Source: Phytomonospora sp040655735 (lineage in GTDB: Bacteria; Actinomycetota; Actinomycetes; Mycobacteriales; Micromonosporaceae). From it: a DNA stretch of 64,000 nucleotides. Positions 1 through 7,478 of this stretch are shown piece by piece. The stretch's first letter is position 1, and every line of letters begins with the position of its first letter. Under the pieces are notes generated by a model. It ran no database searches, was not told where the DNA came from, and saw nothing but the letters and a program-made list of their open reading frames with translations. The position numbers were made by a program, and so were the translations under genes. The stretch lies in contig NZ_JBFAKK010000007.1 in assembly GCF_040655735.1 (NCBI RefSeq), positions 248,001 through 312,000 on the forward strand, written 5' to 3'.

Positions 1-218
1 ACCCCGGCACCACCCGCCGGCTCGCCGCGCTGGCGAAGGTCGCCGACGAGCTCGGCGTCACCCGCAACCAGGTGGTCCTGGCCTGGCTGACCGGCGGCGA
101 ACCCAACGCCGTGCCGATCGTCGGCGTCAGCAGCGTCGCACAGCTCGACGAGGCGATCGCCGGCGTCGCGCTGGAACTGAGCCCCGAGCACCGCACGGAG
201 CTCGACGCGGCGGTATAG
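1..218 (+). CDS. Aldo/keto reductase, C-terminal fragment (cut by window edge)
   Basis: Only the last 71 codons are present, read from base 3 to a TAG stop at 216-218. The peptide has the typical end of the aldo/keto reductase barrel: a helix with LGVTRNQVVLAWL, then VPIVGVSSVAQLDEAI, which corresponds to the conserved strand and helix that bind the NADP phosphate (usually 'P-I-x-G-x-x-x-x-x-Q-L-x-x-N/A'). The enzyme would be a soluble NADPH-dependent oxidoreductase; substrate cannot be inferred from this end. It converges on the genes that follow. Family is fairly certain; function beyond that is unknown. Confidence 0.8.
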   Translation, partial: PGTTRRLAALAKVADELGVTRNQVVLAWLTGGEPNAVPIVGVSSVAQLDEAIAGVALELSPEHRTELDAAV

Positions 219-224
219 GGCTCG

Positions 225-389
225 TCACTCGGCGACGAAGTCGAAGCCGTAGTGCAGGTCGGTTCCCGGGGGCGGCAGGCCGGGCGGCAGGCGGGCCAGC
301 CGCCAGGTCGTGTCGGGGTCGCCGCCTCCGGCGGCGGTGTGCAGTTCCCGAAGGGCGTCCACGACGCCGCCTAAGTGGACAGTGCCCAC
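225..389 (-). CDS. Small hypothetical ORF overlapping the end of the CPBP protease gene
   Basis: A 54-codon reading frame starts at a GTG (389-387) inside the last codons of the CPBP protease gene and ends with TGA at 225-227. Codons outside the overlap are strongly GC at the third position, which matches real genes here. The peptide has VVDALRELHTAAGG near its start and ends in LHYGFDFVAE. No family is recognised. It could be a translationally coupled small protein, or the C-terminal remnant of a larger gene that lost its beginning. No clear ribosome binding site precedes the GTG. Confidence 0.35.
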   Translation of the reverse strand: MGTVHLGGVVDALRELHTAAGGGDPDTTWRLARLPPGLPPPGTDLHYGFDFVAE

Positions 390-1168
390 AGGCCGGCGAC
401 GGCGATCACACCGAGGCCGTTGGTCGCCCAGTGCAGACCGGCGGCGGCCAGCAGGCTGCCGCTGCGCCTGCGCAGTTCGCACAGCAGGAGACCGGCGAGC
501 CCGGTGAACAGGACGACGGCCGTCAGGATCGCGATCTTGGCCAGGCCGCCGGTGCCGAAGACCTCGATGACGGCCTGGTTGCGCTCGCCGAGCTTCAGCG
601 AGGACAGGATGTGCCAGGCGCCGAAGAGCATCGAGGAGACGCCCGAGGCCCACCACACACCGCGGTGCTTGCCGACCAGGCCGAACAGCACGCCGCGGAA
701 CGCGACCTCTTCGAGGAGGATCGTGCCGAGCGGGATGAAAACGAAGGCGGTCATCAGCGCCGCGCTCGGGTGGAGCTGGTAGCGCATGTCGATGAACGCG
801 TCGCGGGAGAAGGGGAGCGCCACGCCGAGGGCGTAGATCCCGCCGACGAACATGACCGAGGCCAGCGCGTACAGGGCGCCGCGCGCCCAGGTCTTGCGGC
901 CGAGGCCGAGGTCGTGCCAGGAGAGTCCGTGCTTGCGGGCCAGCACGATCAGCCAGACGGCGGCGATCGGGCCCGCGATCAGTCCGGAGTTGACCGGACC
1001 GAACTTGCGGAGGATGTTCACCGCGATCAGGGTTCCGAGGACCACCGCGAGAGTGATGGCGAAGCGGCGGTGGCGGCCCCCGAAGAGGGCGGCGCGCACG
1101 CGGTCGGGGATGGACCGGGGTGCGATGGCGAGGTCAGGTGTCGCGGGAATCGTCTGTGTATCAAGCAC
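371..1168 (-). CDS. CPBP family intramembrane glutamic endopeptidase (CAAX protease / Abi-like)
   Basis: This is a 265-residue polytopic membrane protein with about eight hydrophobic segments after a basic N-terminus. It carries the CPBP (Rce1-type, formerly Abi) motifs: EEVAFRG near residue 152, a second conserved region GAWHIL near 186, and HWATNG near the C-terminus. In this family paired glutamates and conserved histidines form the active site in the membrane. Actinobacterial members may process prenylated or peptide substrates or confer self-immunity, but nothing here identifies the substrate. The start is GTG at 1168. A small ORF overlaps its stop. Confidence 0.88.
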   Translation of the reverse strand: MLDTQTIPATPDLAIAPRSIPDRVRAALFGGRHRRFAITLAVVLGTLIAVNILRKFGPVNSGLIAGPIAAVWLIVLARKHGLSWHDLGLGRKTWARGALYALASVMFVGGIYALGVALPFSRDAFIDMRYQLHPSAALMTAFVFIPLGTILLEEVAFRGVLFGLVGKHRGVWWASGVSSMLFGAWHILSSLKLGERNQAVIEVFGTGGLAKIAILTAVVLFTGLAGLLLCELRRRSGSLLAAAGLHWATNGLGVIAVAGLWALST

Positions 1169-1339
1169 TAGATGCGAAGCTCCGTGTACCGGGGACGGCT
1201 GCCGGGGAGTGCGTCAGCCTGGGACAGTACACGACGAAACCGTGGACGAAGCTGGTGCATAGGCGTGCGGGCCGGACATTCTCGCCCGGCCGGGTGAGCC
1301 TTGGGGGGCCGTCCGGCCCACCCGCCGGGGAGTCGAAAA

Positions 1340-1903
1340 TCAGAAGGCGACGTACGGACGGTCGGCGCGCGCGGTCCGCAGAGCCTGTGCCCACCAGCCG
1401 AGTTGTTCGAGGAGCGCCTGCGCGGCGCGGTTGACCGACTCGGGGTCGCGTGGCTCACCGTTCTCGTCGAACTGCGCCCAGGCTCCATGGAAACTCACAG
1501 TTTCGCGGATGGTGACCGCGTGGAGTTCGGAGAAGACCGGGCGGAGCGCCTCGACGGCCCGCAGGCCGCCGGAGATGCCGCCGTAGGCGACGAAGGCGAC
1601 GGGCTTGCCGCGCCACTCGGCGCCGACGGAGTCGATGGCGGTCTTGAGTGGGCCGGGGAAGCTGTGGTTGTACTCGGGGGTGACCACGACGATCGCGTCG
1701 GCCGCGCCGATCCGCGCGGTGAAGTCGGCGCTGGGCGCCTCGTCCTCGGCGAGGTCGATCACGTCGGGCTTGATGTCGTCGCGTTCGTTGATCTGGCCGC
1801 TCAGCCAGTTCTTCACGACCGGTGCGAAGCGGCCCTCGCGGACGCTGCCGACGATCACGGCGAGCTGGTAGCGCTCGGCGGTTTCCCGCGTAGATGTGCT
1901 CAT
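1340..1903 (-). CDS. NADPH-dependent FMN reductase family protein
   Basis: A 187-residue flavodoxin-like flavoprotein. The N-terminal LAVIVGSVREGRF is the FMN phosphate-binding loop, and VVVTPEYNHSFPGPLKTAIDSV is the signature of the FMN reductase family (Pfam FMN_red). It should reduce FMN or quinone-like/redox-cycling substrates with NAD(P)H in the cytoplasm. The ATG at 1903 is preferred because it lies 8 nt after a -10 hexamer of a SoxR-type promoter; a longer frame to 1942 would run through that promoter. SoxR of Streptomyces is known to control a small reductase of this family, which fits a role in resistance to redox-cycling compounds. Confidence 0.88.
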   Translation of the reverse strand: MSTSTRETAERYQLAVIVGSVREGRFAPVVKNWLSGQINERDDIKPDVIDLAEDEAPSADFTARIGAADAIVVVTPEYNHSFPGPLKTAIDSVGAEWRGKPVAFVAYGGISGGLRAVEALRPVFSELHAVTIRETVSFHGAWAQFDENGEPRDPESVNRAAQALLEQLGWWAQALRTARADRPYVAF

Positions 1904-1911
1904 GGAGCGCA

Positions 1912-1942
1912 ACGTTAAGACCTCAACTCCCCTTGAGGTCAA
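1912..1942 (-). promoter_or_regulatory. SoxR-type promoter/operator of the FMN reductase gene
   Basis: On the minus strand the -35 TTGACC (1942-1937) and -10 TAACGT (1917-1912) are separated by 19 bp, the over-long spacing typical of promoters activated by MerR-family proteins. The spacer contains a perfect 8-bp inverted repeat, GACCTCAA and TTGAGGTC, at 1919-1926 and 1933-1940. This closely matches the known SoxR box (CCTCAAG with its inverted copy). The start codon follows 8 nt after the -10. No soxR gene is in the window. Confidence 0.7.
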
Positions 1943-1952
1943 GCCCAGTGGG

Positions 1953-2276
1953 CTATGTCTCCGTGACCGCGGTGAGCAGGACGACCGCGTCGTCGGTGGC
2001 GGTCAGCGAATGGCGCTTCTGGGGAATCGCCTCCAGCTGGCCGAGCGACACCTTCATCTCCTCGCCGTCGGCGCTCGTGACGCACACGCTGCCGTAGAGG
2101 ACCTGGAGGCTCGCGGCGGCCGGCGCCTCGTGCTCGTCGAGCGACGAACCGGCGGTGAGCGCGATGATCGTCTGGCGCAGTGGACCGTCGTTGACCAGCA
2201 GATGCGCGCTGCGGCCACGCTCGTCGGCGTAGGCCTTCTCGATGTGCTCACGGATGAGCAGGGGCAGATCGTGCAT
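1953..2276 (-). CDS. Small cupin-fold protein
   Basis: A 107-residue protein with the arrangement of a single small cupin: ALTAGSSLDEHEAPAAASLQVLYG corresponds to cupin motif 1, and GQLEAIPQKRHSLTATDDAVVLLT to motif 2. Metal-binding histidines are partly kept (DEHEA and KRHSL), as in many actinobacterial stress-related or sensory cupins. The N-terminal helix HDLPLLIREHIEKA is outside the barrel. It is encoded upstream of, and on the same strand as, the FMN reductase, but a separate promoter lies between them. A specific ligand or reaction cannot be assigned. Confidence 0.75.
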   Translation of the reverse strand: MHDLPLLIREHIEKAYADERGRSAHLLVNDGPLRQTIIALTAGSSLDEHEAPAAASLQVLYGSVCVTSADGEEMKVSLGQLEAIPQKRHSLTATDDAVVLLTAVTET

Positions 2277-2383
2277 GCGGGGCCTCCGGCGCTCGGGTGC
2301 CTTGTGGATACCCGCCGATCGTCGCAGTTAACCGGAAGCGGGGTGCGGAATTTCTGGTTTGCGCGACCCCGCCCCGGTTTCGG

Positions 2384-3127
2384 TCACTCGGCCCGCGCCT
2401 GCGCGACCTTCGCCAGCGCCGCGCCGATCCAGTCCTCGGCACGTTCGCGGGTCACCCCGAGCGCGTCGAGTGCCTCGGCGCCCGGGCCGCCCTTGTCGCG
2501 CATGAGGCCGAGGAGCATGTGCTCGGTGCCGATGTAGTTGTGGCCGTAGCGCAGCGCCTCGCGCAGGGTCAGGTCGAGCACCTTGCGCCCGTCCTTGCTG
2601 AAGGGGATGTGCTCGCCCGGCTCGCCCGGCTCGGCGGGGTGGGCTTCGAGGACGGCCGCGCGGACGCGGTCGGCGTCGGCGCCCTGGTCGGCCAGCGCGA
2701 GGGCGGCCAGGCCCTGGCCGTCGGCGACCAGCGCGAGCAGGATGTGGTCGCCGCCGACCTCGTCGTGCCCGTAGGTGCGCGCCTCGACGGCCGACTGGAC
2801 GGTCACGCTGCGGGCGCGGGCGGTGAAGCGCTCGAAGGCGCCGCTGAGCTTCGACGGGAGGTCGCCCTCGTCACCTTTGTCGCCCTTGTCGACGAACCGT
2901 TTCTGGGCGGCCTGCTTGCTGACGCCCATGTACTGACCGATCTCGCTCCAGGAGGCGCCCGCGCGCCTGGCCTGGTCGACGAAGTGGCCCATGAGGTGGT
3001 CGGCGACCTCGTCGAGGTAGACGCCGAGTTCGGCCGCGGTGGACAGATGGTCGAGGGGGCCGCCGGGCTGCTGGCTGACGTACTCGATGAGGTCGCCCAG
3101 CCGGACGGGGTACTTTTCGATTCCCAT
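2384..3127 (-). CDS. Clp N-terminal domain protein with helix-turn-helix (putative autoregulator)
   Basis: A 247-residue protein in two parts. Residues about 1-85 contain a helix-turn-helix (ASWSEIGQYMGVSKQAAQKRFVDK) like those in Clp-N/HTH proteins of actinobacteria. Residues about 90-240 carry two Clp_N repeats, each with the GxDHILLAL / GTEHMLLGL signature used by ClpA/ClpC to bind adaptors or substrates. It lacks the AAA+ ATPase modules, so it is not an unfoldase. It probably binds DNA and senses unfolded protein or a Clp component. The ATG lies inside a large palindrome, and a second similar palindrome lies upstream, suggesting autoregulation. An MFS pair is upstream on the same strand. 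Confidence 0.85.
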   Translation of the reverse strand: MGIEKYPVRLGDLIEYVSQQPGGPLDHLSTAAELGVYLDEVADHLMGHFVDQARRAGASWSEIGQYMGVSKQAAQKRFVDKGDKGDEGDLPSKLSGAFERFTARARSVTVQSAVEARTYGHDEVGGDHILLALVADGQGLAALALADQGADADRVRAAVLEAHPAEPGEPGEHIPFSKDGRKVLDLTLREALRYGHNYIGTEHMLLGLMRDKGGPGAEALDALGVTRERAEDWIGAALAKVAQARAE

Positions 3128-3175
3128 GCGTCAACCATAGGTTGACGCATGGGAATCGTCAACCTCGGGTTGACG
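3118..3175. promoter_or_regulatory. Twin operator palindromes at the Clp-N/HTH gene start
   Basis: Two copies of CGTCAACC-N3-GGTTGACG lie at 3129-3147 and 3157-3175, with centres 28 bp apart. The first sits inside a longer perfect inverted repeat with 19-bp arms (3118-3136 and 3140-3158) that includes the ATG of the Clp-N/HTH gene (3127-3125). The GTTGAC part of each site could also act as a -35 element. The arrangement is what an autoregulatory HTH dimer would need; binding itself is inferred. Confidence 0.65.
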
Positions 3176-3196
3176 GAAGCCGCAGGTTCCGCTGCC

Positions 3197-4449
3197 CTAG
3201 GCCGCGGCGGGCTCCAGGACTGGTTCGGGTCGCGCCGGCGGCGCCAGCCTGCGCTCCCGCGAGCGCTCGGCGAGGAGGTTCCCGCCTGCCGAGGCGAGGC
3301 CGATGAAGGCGGCCAGGAGCCACCATCCGGCGCCGAGGTACTGGAGCGCCAGGCCGCCGAGAACGGGCGCGGTCAGCGTCGCCGCCTGGTAGGACAGCGA
3401 GAAGGCCGCCTGGTAGCGGCCGCGCATCTCGGCGGGGGCGAGGTCGGCGACGGTCGCGGAGTTGGCCGGGGTCTGGAGCATCTCGCCGATGGTCCACACC
3501 AGCACGGTGAACATGAAGACCGGCACGCCGGTGGCCAGGCCGGTCAGCCCGACCCCGGCGGCCCAGAACAGCGAGGCCAGGGCGAGCACGCGGGTGCGGC
3601 GGGCCCTGCCGACCAGGCGCGGCACGAACAGCTGCCCGACGACGATGATCACGCCGTTGGTCGCGATGATCCAGCTGTACTGCTGCTCCGACAGCCCCAC
3701 GCCGGTGACCTGCAAGGGCAGCAGGACCTCCAGCGAGGACATCAGGAAGGCCGGCAGGAAGGTCAGGCCGACGAAGGCGAGGAACACGCGGTCGCGGGCG
3801 ATGGTGCGCAGCGCCCCGCGCGGCTGGGCGCCGCGGGCGGTGTCGGGCACCGGCACGAGCGTCGGCTTGGTCTCGGGTACGAGGAACAGCACGATCAGGC
3901 CGGTCGCGGCGATGGCGGCGGCGTTGACCATGAAGATGAGCCGGTAGTCGTAGTGCGCGACGACGCCGGCCAGCAGCGCCGCACCGGAGAAGCCGAGGTT
4001 GATGGCCCAGTAGTTGAGCGTGTAGGCGCGCATCCGGTCGGCGGGCGGGATCAGGTCGGCGATCATCGCCGAGAAGGCCGGCCGGGCCAGGTTCAGTGCG
4101 GCGCCCATGGCGCCCAGCAGGAGCCCGATCGACCACTTGTCGTCGGTGAAGGACAGCGCGAGCAGGACCACGACGGCCAGGAAGTTCGACAGCAGCAGCG
4201 TCTTGCGGCGGCCCCAGCGGTCGCGAGGACCCCGGCGACCTGGGTGCCGATGATCGCCCCGGCGCCCTGCGCGGCGATGAGCAGCCCGACCTCGAAGGGC
4301 CCGAACTTGCGCACGACCGACAGGTAGAGGGTCATGTAGATGACCACGAAGGAGCCGAGCCGGTTGATGAGGGTGACCAGCCACAGGTGCCAGAAGGCGC
4401 GGGGCAGGCCACCGGTGGTGTCGCTGAACCAGTTGCGTGCCGCACGCAT
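3197..4449 (-). pseudogene. MFS transporter with a one-base frameshift
   Basis: The gene encodes a 12-TM major facilitator of the multidrug-efflux type, similar to the next gene upstream. Translation from ATG 4449 (MRAARNWFSD) reads FGPFEVGLLIAAQGAGAI and reaches GVLA; the conserved loop DRWGRRK continues only after adding one base near 4222 (on the plus strand, the expected tccgcg reads tcgcg). The second frame then runs open to 3197. The total would be about 417 residues, normal for the family. It is either a recent inactivating deletion or a sequence error. A GGGAGG ribosome binding site and the start codon lie in a hairpin arm. Confidence 0.75.
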
Positions 4450-4515
4450 CGCGGGCCTCCCGGGGTAAGGACTGTCGAGAACAACAGTCATTACACGTCC
4501 GGGAGGCCCGCGATG
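4447..4515 (-). promoter_or_regulatory. Hairpin that sequesters the ribosome binding site and start codon of the frameshifted MFS gene
   Basis: A perfect 17-bp inverted repeat lies at 4447-4463 and 4499-4515, separated by 35 nt. The 3' arm on the mRNA contains GGGAGG and the ATG at 4449, so a folded leader would hide the translation start. A smaller stem (GACTGT and ACAGTC) lies inside the loop, and an in-frame ATG at 4491 could start a leader peptide read through the stem. The layout resembles translational attenuators of resistance genes. It also follows the stop of the upstream MFS gene, so a terminator role is an alternative. Confidence 0.55.
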
Positions 4516-4550
4516 TCGCGCGCTTAAGCGGTGAGCCTGCTTACAGCCGT

Positions 4551-5801
4551 CTAGGCGGCTTTCACGGCGTTGGCGGCCGTCAGCGCGGCCCGCTCCCGGG
4601 CGGCGCGCTCGCGTGCCGGGCCGGTCAGCAGGTGACCGGCGGCGGCGCCCACGCCGACCAGCGCGACGATCAGCCAGTGCCAGTCGCCGAGGTACTGGAG
4701 GGTGAACCCGCCGGCGGTCGGCGCGACGAAGGCCGCCGCGGCGAAGGTCACGCTGAACACGCCCTGGTAGCGCCCGCGCATCGGACCGGGCGACAGCTCG
4801 GCGATGATCGTCGCGTTCGGCGGCGCGGCCAGCATCGAGGCGACCGTCCACACCAGAACGCACGAGACGTACAGCGCGAAGGTGTCGGCGAAACCGAGCA
4901 GTCCGAAGCCCAGGCCCGAACCGGCCAGCGACACCGCGAGGACCTGCGCCTTGCCGAAGCGGTCGATCAGGCGGGGCACCGCCAGCTGCCCGGCGACGAC
5001 CAGGGCCGTCCCGATGGCCAGCGCCGTCCCGAACTGCGTCTCCGACAACCCGTCGGCCGTCATCGCCAGCGGCAGCGTGCTGCTGGTCTGCGAGAACATC
5101 AGCGCCTGCATGAAGGTCAGGCCAACGAACAGCATGTAGGGCCGGTCGCGCAGGACCCGGCCGAGCGTCCCGCGATCGGGCTCGGGCTCGCCGGTGACCA
5201 CGTCGGTGCCGCGCGACAGCGACTCCCTCACCCCGAAGAGCACCAGCAGTCCCGCCGACAGCGCGCTGAGGGCGTCGAGGGCGAACAGCAGCGGGAAGGA
5301 GAAGGCGGCGAGCAGGCCGCCCAGGAGGGTCGCGGCGCCCATGCCGAGCGTCTGCGCCCAGTACATGATGTTGAACGCGCGCGAGCGCTCCCCGGGTTCG
5401 ACGACGTCGGCGATCGCGGCGACCGAGGCGGGCCCGGCCATGACGCTGACGAAGCCGAGGATCGCGACGAGGCCCGCGATGGCGAAGACGTTGTCGACCA
5501 CGACCAGCACCGACAGGACGACGGTCGTGGCGAACATCGAGGTGACGATGGTCTTCTTGCGGCCGATGCGGTCGCTGAGGACACCGCCGGTGAGCATGCC
5601 GCCGATGGCTCCGGCGCCGTGGGCGCCGACGACGATGCCGGTCATGCTCGGGGACAGGCCGCGCTGGTCGGTCAGGTAGATCGTCATCATCACCATGACG
5701 AACCCGCCGGTCTTGTTGATCAGCAGCGAGGTCCAGATGATCCAGAACTGGTACGGGAGGCGGGGCGGCTTGGTGCGCGGCGAAGAGGCGCGGCGAGGCA
5801 A
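4551..5801 (-). CDS. MFS transporter (multidrug-efflux type)
   Basis: A 12-TM major facilitator of about 416 residues. The loop between TM2 and TM3 reads GGVLSDRIGRKKT, the MFS signature, and TM1 begins FWIIWTSLLINKTGGFV. It is a paralogue of the frameshifted transporter downstream on the same strand and probably arose with it by tandem duplication. It would export drugs or metabolites by proton antiport; the substrate is unknown. I prefer a TTG start at 5801, which has GGAG seven bases upstream; a GTG at 5870 would add 23 residues that look unlike the family. The gene is divergent from the secreted hydrolase. Confidence 0.85.
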   Translation of the reverse strand: MPRRASSPRTKPPRLPYQFWIIWTSLLINKTGGFVMVMMTIYLTDQRGLSPSMTGIVVGAHGAGAIGGMLTGGVLSDRIGRKKTIVTSMFATTVVLSVLVVVDNVFAIAGLVAILGFVSVMAGPASVAAIADVVEPGERSRAFNIMYWAQTLGMGAATLLGGLLAAFSFPLLFALDALSALSAGLLVLFGVRESLSRGTDVVTGEPEPDRGTLGRVLRDRPYMLFVGLTFMQALMFSQTSSTLPLAMTADGLSETQFGTALAIGTALVVAGQLAVPRLIDRFGKAQVLAVSLAGSGLGFGLLGFADTFALYVSCVLVWTVASMLAAPPNATIIAELSPGPMRGRYQGVFSVTFAAAAFVAPTAGGFTLQYLGDWHWLIVALVGVGAAAGHLLTGPARERAARERAALTAANAVKAA

Positions 5802-6012
5802 GGGGGACTCCGTAAAGAATGTCGCCTGGGGGTTGGCGAAGCTGACGTTACGGCTCCCCCGAGGGGACACAACGGGATCTTCCCGACCGGTGGATCACCG
5901 CGTTTAGTCATCTTGGTCACTGGGCCTCCCATGGAAGGTGGGCCCAGGTCCCCCCGCGATAGGCGCGTTGGGTCCACTGTCGACTGCCGAGGTCACCCAT
6001 AACGTTTCGGTC

Positions 6013-7227
6013 ATGAAGACACGAACGAAAGCCCTGGCCACCGCCTCGGCCGCGGCTCTGCTCCTGGCCACGCCGGGGCTGGCGGCCGCCGGTCCGCGCC
6101 ATTCCGATCGCGGTGACCTCATCGCCGGGACCTTCGTGCGCACCGTCGGTCTCGAAGAGCTGCGCGACGGCCTCGCCGAGGAGGGCTTCGACAACGCCAC
6201 CGTCCGCTACACCGTCGACCTCTACCGCCTTGAATACGCCACCGTCGACGCCGAAGGCGAGCCGACCACCGCCAGCGGCCTGCTCGCACTGCCGCACAAC
6301 CGCGACCGCAAGCTCACCGCCGTCTCCTTCACGCACGGCACCGAGAGCACGAAGGTCGGCGTCCCCTCCCTTCCCGGGGACGTGTGGGACCAGGCTCCCT
6401 CGTGGACCTACGCCTCGGCCGGGTTCGCCGCCGTCGCGCCCGACTACCTCGGCCTGGGCACCGGCCCCGGCCTGCATCCCTGGATGGACCTCCCCTCGGC
6501 GACCACGGCGTCGATGGACATGCTCCGCGCCGCCGACGAGAAGGTCGCCGACCTCGGCCGCCGTCTCGACCGCGACGTCATGGTCACCGGCTTCTCACAG
6601 GGGGCCTCGGCCGCGCTGGGTCTCGCCCGCGTCCTCGACGAGGGCCGCGACGACGCCGGCCGCCACCGCTTCGAACTCGGCGCGGTCGCCGCCATCAGCG
6701 GCGCCTACCACCTCGGCGGCGAGGAGATCCCGGCCCTGCTCGCCGGGGACCTGCACCCCAAACTCAGCGTCATCTACACCGCCTACCTGCTGGTCTCCTG
6801 GGACCGGCTGCACGACCTCTACGACTCGACCTTCGACGTCTTCGAGAAGGACTACGCCCCCACCGTCGAGGGCCTCTTCGACGGCTACACCAGCGGGGAG
6901 GACCTGTTCAACGGCCTGCCGAACAGCGTCGACGAGCTGCTCACCGACGAGGGCGCGGCGCTCCTGGAAAACCCCCGGGGCGAGTTCGCCGACGCGCTCG
7001 CCGCCGCCGACGCGCAGTGCGCCGACTGGCGCCCGAAGGCTCCGGTGCGTCTCTACGTGACGCCGACCGATCTGGAGGCCGCGCCGTCGAACACGGAGGC
7101 CTGCCGCGCCGACTTCGCCGACGAGCGCAAGAAGGTGACCGTGGTGAACGTCGGGGACACCGATCACACCGACTCGAACAAGCTCGGCACCGCCGACGCC
7201 GTCCGGTGGTTCCTGGCGCTGAGCTGA
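6013..7227 (+). CDS. Secreted alpha/beta hydrolase (lipase/esterase type)
   Basis: A 404-residue exported protein with a signal peptide: MKTRTK, a hydrophobic Ala/Leu core and an AAA cleavage region near residue 28. The mature part is an alpha/beta hydrolase with nucleophile motif GFSQGAS (near residue 197), a conserved HGTES loop, and a late DTDHTDS that could supply the catalytic histidine. Family members are secreted lipases/esterases related to the fungal LIP and Streptomyces tributyrin-lipase groups. ATG 6013 is chosen because the signal peptide starts there and TAACGT lies 7 nt upstream, fitting a leaderless transcript. A strong terminator follows directly. Confidence 0.82.
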   Translation: MKTRTKALATASAAALLLATPGLAAAGPRHSDRGDLIAGTFVRTVGLEELRDGLAEEGFDNATVRYTVDLYRLEYATVDAEGEPTTASGLLALPHNRDRKLTAVSFTHGTESTKVGVPSLPGDVWDQAPSWTYASAGFAAVAPDYLGLGTGPGLHPWMDLPSATTASMDMLRAADEKVADLGRRLDRDVMVTGFSQGASAALGLARVLDEGRDDAGRHRFELGAVAAISGAYHLGGEEIPALLAGDLHPKLSVIYTAYLLVSWDRLHDLYDSTFDVFEKDYAPTVEGLFDGYTSGEDLFNGLPNSVDELLTDEGAALLENPRGEFADALAAADAQCADWRPKAPVRLYVTPTDLEAAPSNTEACRADFADERKKVTVVNVGDTDHTDSNKLGTADAVRWFLALS

Positions 7228-7237
7228 CCCAGCGCCG

Positions 7238-7280
7238 AAAGGTGCCCGGAGGCGGGGTTTCCCGCCTCCGGGCACCTTTT
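7238..7280. terminator. Rho-independent terminator, bidirectional
   Basis: A perfect 19-bp stem (7238-7256 with 7261-7279) and a four-base loop, flanked by AAA on one side and TTTT on the other. It ends the secreted hydrolase gene and could also stop transcription from the opposite direction. Confidence 0.85.
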
Positions 7281-7285
7281 CGCGC

Positions 7286-7326
7286 GTGGGTGAGTGGGTG
7301 AGTGGGTGAGTGGGTGGGTGCGTGGG
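7286..7326. repeat. Short tandem repeat GTGGGTGA
   Basis: About four to five copies of the 8-bp unit GTGGGTGA, the later copies degenerate (GTGGGTGG, GTGCGTGG). It lies just past the terminator in non-coding DNA. Such arrays vary in copy number by slippage. Confidence 0.8.
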
Positions 7327-7365
7327 CCGCCCCCAACGACCCGCAACCCACGCCGAGGACCGGGT

Positions 7366-7436
7366 CCAGGGACGGAGTCCCTGGCAGGGTCCGGGACAGC
7401 GTCCCGGCGGGGGTGCTGGGGGCGGAGCCACCCAGC
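7366..7436. repeat. Extragenic palindromic element with three hairpins
   Basis: Three adjacent hairpins: CCAGGGACGGAGTCCCTGG (7366-7384), CCGGGACAGCGTCCCGG (7391-7407), and a stem GCTGGG/CCCAGC (7415-7436) with loop GGCGGAGCCA. All share a loop of the kind ACGGAGTC / GCGGAGCC. Similar gene-free elements ('gggtccaggg...cggagcccctgg') are scattered in Streptomyces and related genomes. It carries no ORF with credible codon usage. Confidence 0.55.
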
Positions 7437-7478
7437 CGGTCGAACGCCGGGAACCCAACCGAGCCGAGTGCGGTCCCC

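Noticed and set aside
5921..5946. Operator between MFS and hydrolase from TGGGCC and GGCCCA
   Set aside because: The arms are short and the surrounding pairing is imperfect; too common in GC-rich DNA to call.
7286..7326. CRISPR-like repeats
   Set aside because: Repeats are direct, adjacent and without spacers; no cas gene is present.
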